From positions 1-64,000 of the forward strand of contig CAUYUJ010000676.1 of NCBI GenBank assembly GCA_963575745.1: a DNA stretch of 64,000 nucleotides, read 5' to 3'. Source of the DNA: Prorocentrum cordatum (lineage: Eukaryota > Sar > Dinophyceae > Prorocentrales > Prorocentraceae). The notes beneath the pieces were generated by a model. That model was given only the letters and a program-made list of their open reading frames with translations. It was not told the DNA's origin and did no database searches. The position numbers were made by a program, and so were the translations under genes. How positions within the stretch are numbered: position 1 is the first letter of the stretch; each line of letters begins with the position of its first letter. Shown piece by piece: positions 60,601 to 64,000 of this stretch.

Positions 60601-61181
60601 GAGAGGCATCGGATGTCTGGGGCCACGAAGGCGTCCTCGGGGCTCCTTTCGGGGGGGGGGGGGGGGGGGGGGCCACTTCACAAAAGGGGGGCCCCGAGGC
60701 ATGGGGCGCGGTCCGTGGACACCGAATAAGCGGGGCGGCAGGTCGAGCGGGGATGTGTGCGTCGGGTCGACGCGCGCGTGCCCGCTCGGGTACAACGTCG
60801 TGCTACTGGCTTGAATATGAGCATGGATCGCCCCCGCGCGTGTTTTTTGGCCCTTTTGAAACACAGAGCAAGGGCAATCCACACACAGACACCGACACGC
60901 ACACACACACACACATGAATATATGTGAATGAGTCTATAAACGTGTGTACACTCACATATGCGCACACGCGCACCATTGCAGCCTGGCCCTCTAGCATGG
61001 GCGGTCGAGGGAAGGGGTCCAGATGGCAGGGAGAGGAGGGAGGATGGGACGCGGGGGGGGAATTAAGGCGGGATGGGAACACAAGAAATTACTCGACGCG
61101 GGGCCCCCCACATGTGCATCTCATTCTCGTGGTAACTCTTTCCATAGGTAGACGTCAACGAACGCCTGCGTGTGATGGGGC

Positions 61182-61185
<4 letters not shown>
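60601..61185. other. 580-bp stretch with a short (CA)n run, no gene supported
   Basis: (CA)n at 60885-60916. Otherwise mixed sequence. Confidence 0.4.
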
Positions 61186-61223
<38 letters not shown>

Positions 61224-61225
61224 GA
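61186..61225 (+). repeat. (GA)n microsatellite
   Basis: About 17 GA units, then GGA units. Confidence 0.95.
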
Positions 61226-61324
61226 GGAGGGAGAGGAGAAGGAGGAGGAAATAATATAACCTTTGATTGAAATGCTGTTTCATGATGCGTCCAAGAATTG
61301 TCTCTTCTTCTGGAACTGGATAGT

Positions 61325-61720
61325 CCGCGCTTGATTTTGGGTCACAATGGGATGACAGCAGCTACTTCTCTTCGGGCAGGGCCATGCCGACCTAGGAGAG
61401 CGCAGGGGGCGGGGCCGTCCGCACTGGGCATCAGGCCGAAAAAGTCAGGCGACTGTGAGTTGGAAGCAGCTAAGAGGGAGAGAGGAGCGCGACAGCGGGC
61501 TTAACAGCTCGCGAAAGAACATCTCACAACGCAGCCGGGACTTGCCGTCGGACGCGGCCGTCCGCACTAGGCTTCGGGCGCCATCGTCGCGCTATCGTGA
61601 AAATACACTGCGCCGCCAGAACTTGCCGCGGGGCGCAACCTTCCGCACTCGGCTTCGGGCCCAGACGCCCGCGCTGGCGCGCGGTCGCGCGCAGGCGACA
61701 CATGTCGAATAAGATGGAGA
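61325..61720. repeat. Direct repeat left of the RCC1-like exon, with internal CCGCACT(G/A)GGC units
   Basis: 61355-61490 (GCTACTTCTCTTCGGGCAGG, GGCCGTCCGCACTGGGCATC) matches 63465-63595 closely. 61535-61670 adds two related shorter units (GTCCGCACTAGGCTTCGGGC and TTCCGCACTCGGCTTCGGGC), also seen at 63697-63720. Confidence 0.8.
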
Positions 61721-61986
61721 AGTCACGCCCAATACGCATGGGACTTGCGCTTGCCATGCAAGCGCATTCGTCTGAGGCCGAACGCGCCGGCCACTGTCTC
61801 GCGACTCGAGTGGCTGCCCAGCCGCCCGCCACCAGGCAAAATGGCATCGACTTGCCGAATTCCAAGTCCCAGTCTGCCGCCGCGGAGCGCGGCCATAAGA
61901 TGAGAGTAGATGTCTCCGACCGGCACATCGGGCCGCGCTTGGATTCTGCTGCGCTCCTCTCCGCCAGTTGCAAGGAAACGCACTGT

Positions 61987-63082
61987 TTATCTTTCGCGAG
62001 ATGCTTGTAGAAGCAGAGGCGGTGTCAAGTCAGGGACGTAACTCAAGTCCAGACCCAGCGCTGGAATCTCCCCGCACCCGCATGCCACAGACCCTTCACA
62101 ATAGACAGTGCCGTCGCTCCTGTAAAAAAATACATGAACAATGCCAGAGGCTATGTGCACGTAGCGATGACCCTCGCCAGGTTCGAATGTCAGACTAGCG
62201 CAGCGATGCCACTCGCGCTCCAACCAAAACTTCCACAAATCACCAAAGACGACGGCAATGCCGTCGCTCCGGAGCAATGCACTATGCGCCCCCCCAGCGG
62301 ATACATGCGTGTAGCGCAATCCTCGGCTCAATGGAGGAATCTCACACTGACGAAGCCCATTGTCTCCGCATGCAACGACGTGGCCGTCGCTCGCGAGCAG
62401 GATTGCATGGTTCTCACCCGCGGCAACCTGCGTGTAATGAACAGTTGGGCCAATGCTTGGAATGTCACACTGTTTGTGCACATTGTCGCCGTCTGCAATA
62501 CCCTGACCGTCGCTCCTAAGCAATGCCAAGTGCATGTTTCCAAGAGCAGCTTCCACGTAGCCTGCCCCTTGCCGCGGCGGTGTCAAGATATGCCAACTAC
62601 ACCTGCGAAAGAAACAGTGGGCTACTGCCACGCCGTCGCTTCTCAGAACCACTGTGCTGTCATTGCCTGCCGCGACGTGGACGTATCGCAAGCCTGCGCC
62701 CAACGCTGGGATAGCTCGTTGGTTGTCTGGATCACACCCGCAAGTCACAACAGTGCCGTCGCTTCTGAGCAACACAGTACGAGTATGGCCTACTGCAACT
62801 TGTGTGTAGATTAATCCCGGGGGCAAACCTGGAATGAGGTGTTGCCCAAACTTAAGGGCACTGCGTTCGAAGCCCAAGTGTCGACGCCACCTGTTTTCGA
62901 AGTACCAGTGTGCTCCACAATCGACTGCTGCACCGTCGCTCTTAAGAAGGACAGTGCGGTCCTTTCCACAAGCGGACGTCGCATTCAAGCCAGCACTCGA
63001 AAACAATTTCGGACCACCATGGCAGCAACGACAAATGACAACGGCATTAATACAACGGCAGGGCGCTCTGCATCCGCTACCA
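61987..63082 (-). CDS. RCC1-like repeat protein, probable internal or 3' exon
   Basis: A frame open for about 365 codons on the minus strand. Seven repeats of ~50 residues follow the RCC1 pattern, each with an aromatic/aliphatic-AxG core and (L/V)LLRSDG: for example VAVGHTRTVLLRSDGTVVTC, VAAGENHAILLASDGHVVAC and VSAGGAHSALLRSDGIAVV. Seven such repeats would build one beta-propeller. RCC1 propellers bind partners such as small GTPases or chromatin, or sit in HERC-type ubiquitin ligases; none of these roles can be chosen here. The frame has no in-frame ATG. It follows TTTCTTTTTGCATTCGATTC then CAG, a good 3' splice site with exon start at 63082. The stop at 61987 ends an eighth, incomplete repeat, so the true end may be spliced. 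Confidence 0.7.
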
Positions 63083-63449
63083 CTGGAATCGAATGCAAAA
63101 AGAAATCAGGGAAGCCGTCCCTTGGGACGGACGGCCTGTCGTCCGTTAGGGCGCTCTCGCGGTCACTATCACATAGCCCAATAACATCCGAGCTTACGCG
63201 ACTACCTAAAATGCAAGCGGAAGTGCGAATAAACGCTCCATGACAACCTGGGCTGGTCCCAAAACTGACAGCGATGACCCCTATATGCTGCGCTCGTTCC
63301 TCCGCATCCTGCTATCCGCAATTCCCGTGCGATGCTCTGACCTGGCGATGATGAGTAATGGCAAATGTTGTTTGTCTCGGCGCCACGTGCCAACTGCACC
63401 CACGGAACTGAGCAATCGGATCGGGATATATTTTACAGGACCGTCCACA

Positions 63450-63600
63450 CTTGGCTCTGGGTCTCAGCAGCGGCTACTTCTCTTCCGGCAGGGCCACTCC
63501 GACATAGAAGAGTGCAGGGGGCGGGGCCGTCCGCACTGGGCATCAGGCCGAAAAGGTCAGGCGACTGTTAACTGGGCGCAGCTAGGAGGGAGGAGAATTG
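63450..63600. repeat. Direct repeat right of the RCC1-like exon
   Basis: GCTACTTCTCTTCCGGCAGG, GCGGGGCCGTCCGCACTGGG and AGGCCGAAAAGGTCAGGCGA match 61355-61470 with few changes, so the exon is bracketed by homologous copies about 2.1 kb apart. Confidence 0.8.
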
Positions 63601-63736
63601 TAAGACACAAAGAACAACTTGCGCCCGCTCACGCGATGGGCTCGACAAGAAATGCCATGAGCACTGAGAAACGACATGAGAGCATCCCCCACTGAACCGC
63701 CCGCACTTGGCTTCGGGCCACGTTGGACTATAGCGG

Positions 63737-63908
63737 CTACTCATCCTCCGGGAACAAGATCTTGCACTCCCGAGCAAGCGCAACAGCTCTCTCCACCGTT
63801 GATGATTCTGTTTTGTTGAAACGTTTCAGGGCTTTCGGGATGGCCTTGGGGGGGGCCTCCTTCCAGCAGACGCCGGGGAGGCGGTCGGAGCAGCAGCGCG
63901 TCGGCCAT
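63737..63908 (-). CDS. Possible 3'-terminal exon, product unknown
   Basis: On the minus strand, after a pyrimidine-containing TTCTCCCGCACGACGCAG acceptor at 63909, the frame reads through SDRLPGVCWKEAPPKAIPKA and ERAVALARECKILFPEDE to a TAG at 63739-63737. Residue content and an amphipathic helix look like real protein. The C8 run inside is a possible place for sequence error. The stop region is followed by sequence resembling the repeats around the RCC1-like exon, so this may be the end of a neighbouring gene copy. No domain recognised. Confidence 0.35.
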
Positions 63909-64000
63909 CTGCGTCGTGCGGGAGAACATCACATAAAGATTCAGCCACCATGCATCGTCGTCAGTGCCGCGCTGTCCCTGGGATTCCTGTCGGGCGCAGT

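Noticed and set aside
62134-62814. Plus-strand frame of ~226 codons opposite the RCC1-like exon
   Set aside because: Shadow of the minus-strand repeats; the minus strand carries the recognisable RSDG repeats.

Overview
The window looks like nuclear DNA of a repeat-rich, GC-rich eukaryote, most likely a dinoflagellate. This rests on sparse coding sequence, pervasive microsatellites and minisatellites, many small dispersed inverted-repeat elements, a tyrosine-recombinase (DIRS-order) retrotransposon, a decayed LINE endonuclease of the kind common in dinoflagellate genomes, and an exon of degenerate RCC1-type repeats. I see no bacterial operon structure, rRNA, tRNA or CRISPR. I found no match by eye to the dinoflagellate spliced-leader sequence.

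Layout. 1-9235: a satellite-like tandem array of about 36 units of 200-270 bp, each a conserved ~165-bp core plus a variable (TCC)n tract, interrupted at 3438-4420 by a duplicated GC-rich block. 9290-28383: a mosaic of simple repeats, minisatellites (12.06-12.26, 13.09-13.69, 19.6-19.86 and 27.94-28.16 kb) and short dispersed repeat families with terminal inverted repeats. 28384-34786: a complete-looking 6.4-kb retroelement on the minus strand, bounded by split direct repeats and inserted into a microsatellite. 34787-48300: a long (ATGT)n tract, then more dispersed elements and minisatellites. 48351-49006: a broken protein-coding trace. 49400-54185: a stretch nearly free of simple repeats with coding-like minus-strand fragments I cannot name. 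54188-55860: a frameshifted LINE endonuclease remnant. 55900-61500: further dispersed elements and (GGA)n tracts. 61987-63082: an exon encoding seven RCC1-like repeats, flanked by homologous direct repeats. 63737-63908: a possible 3'-terminal exon.

How the pieces work together. The only self-consistent functional module is the retroelement. Its sense strand reads A1 repeat, gag-like ORF, RT-RNase H ORF, a tyrosine recombinase in an overlapping frame, a C-terminal methyltransferase domain, then B1-A2-B2. This matches the PAT-like architecture of DIRS-order elements, with RT and RNase H for copying, YR for integration, and split direct repeats for the circular intermediate. ORFs uninterrupted across 6 kb and repeat copies differing at one base each point to recent insertion. 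Most other features are non-coding repeats; several families recur three to seven times in this one window and could be used to seed a genome-wide repeat library.
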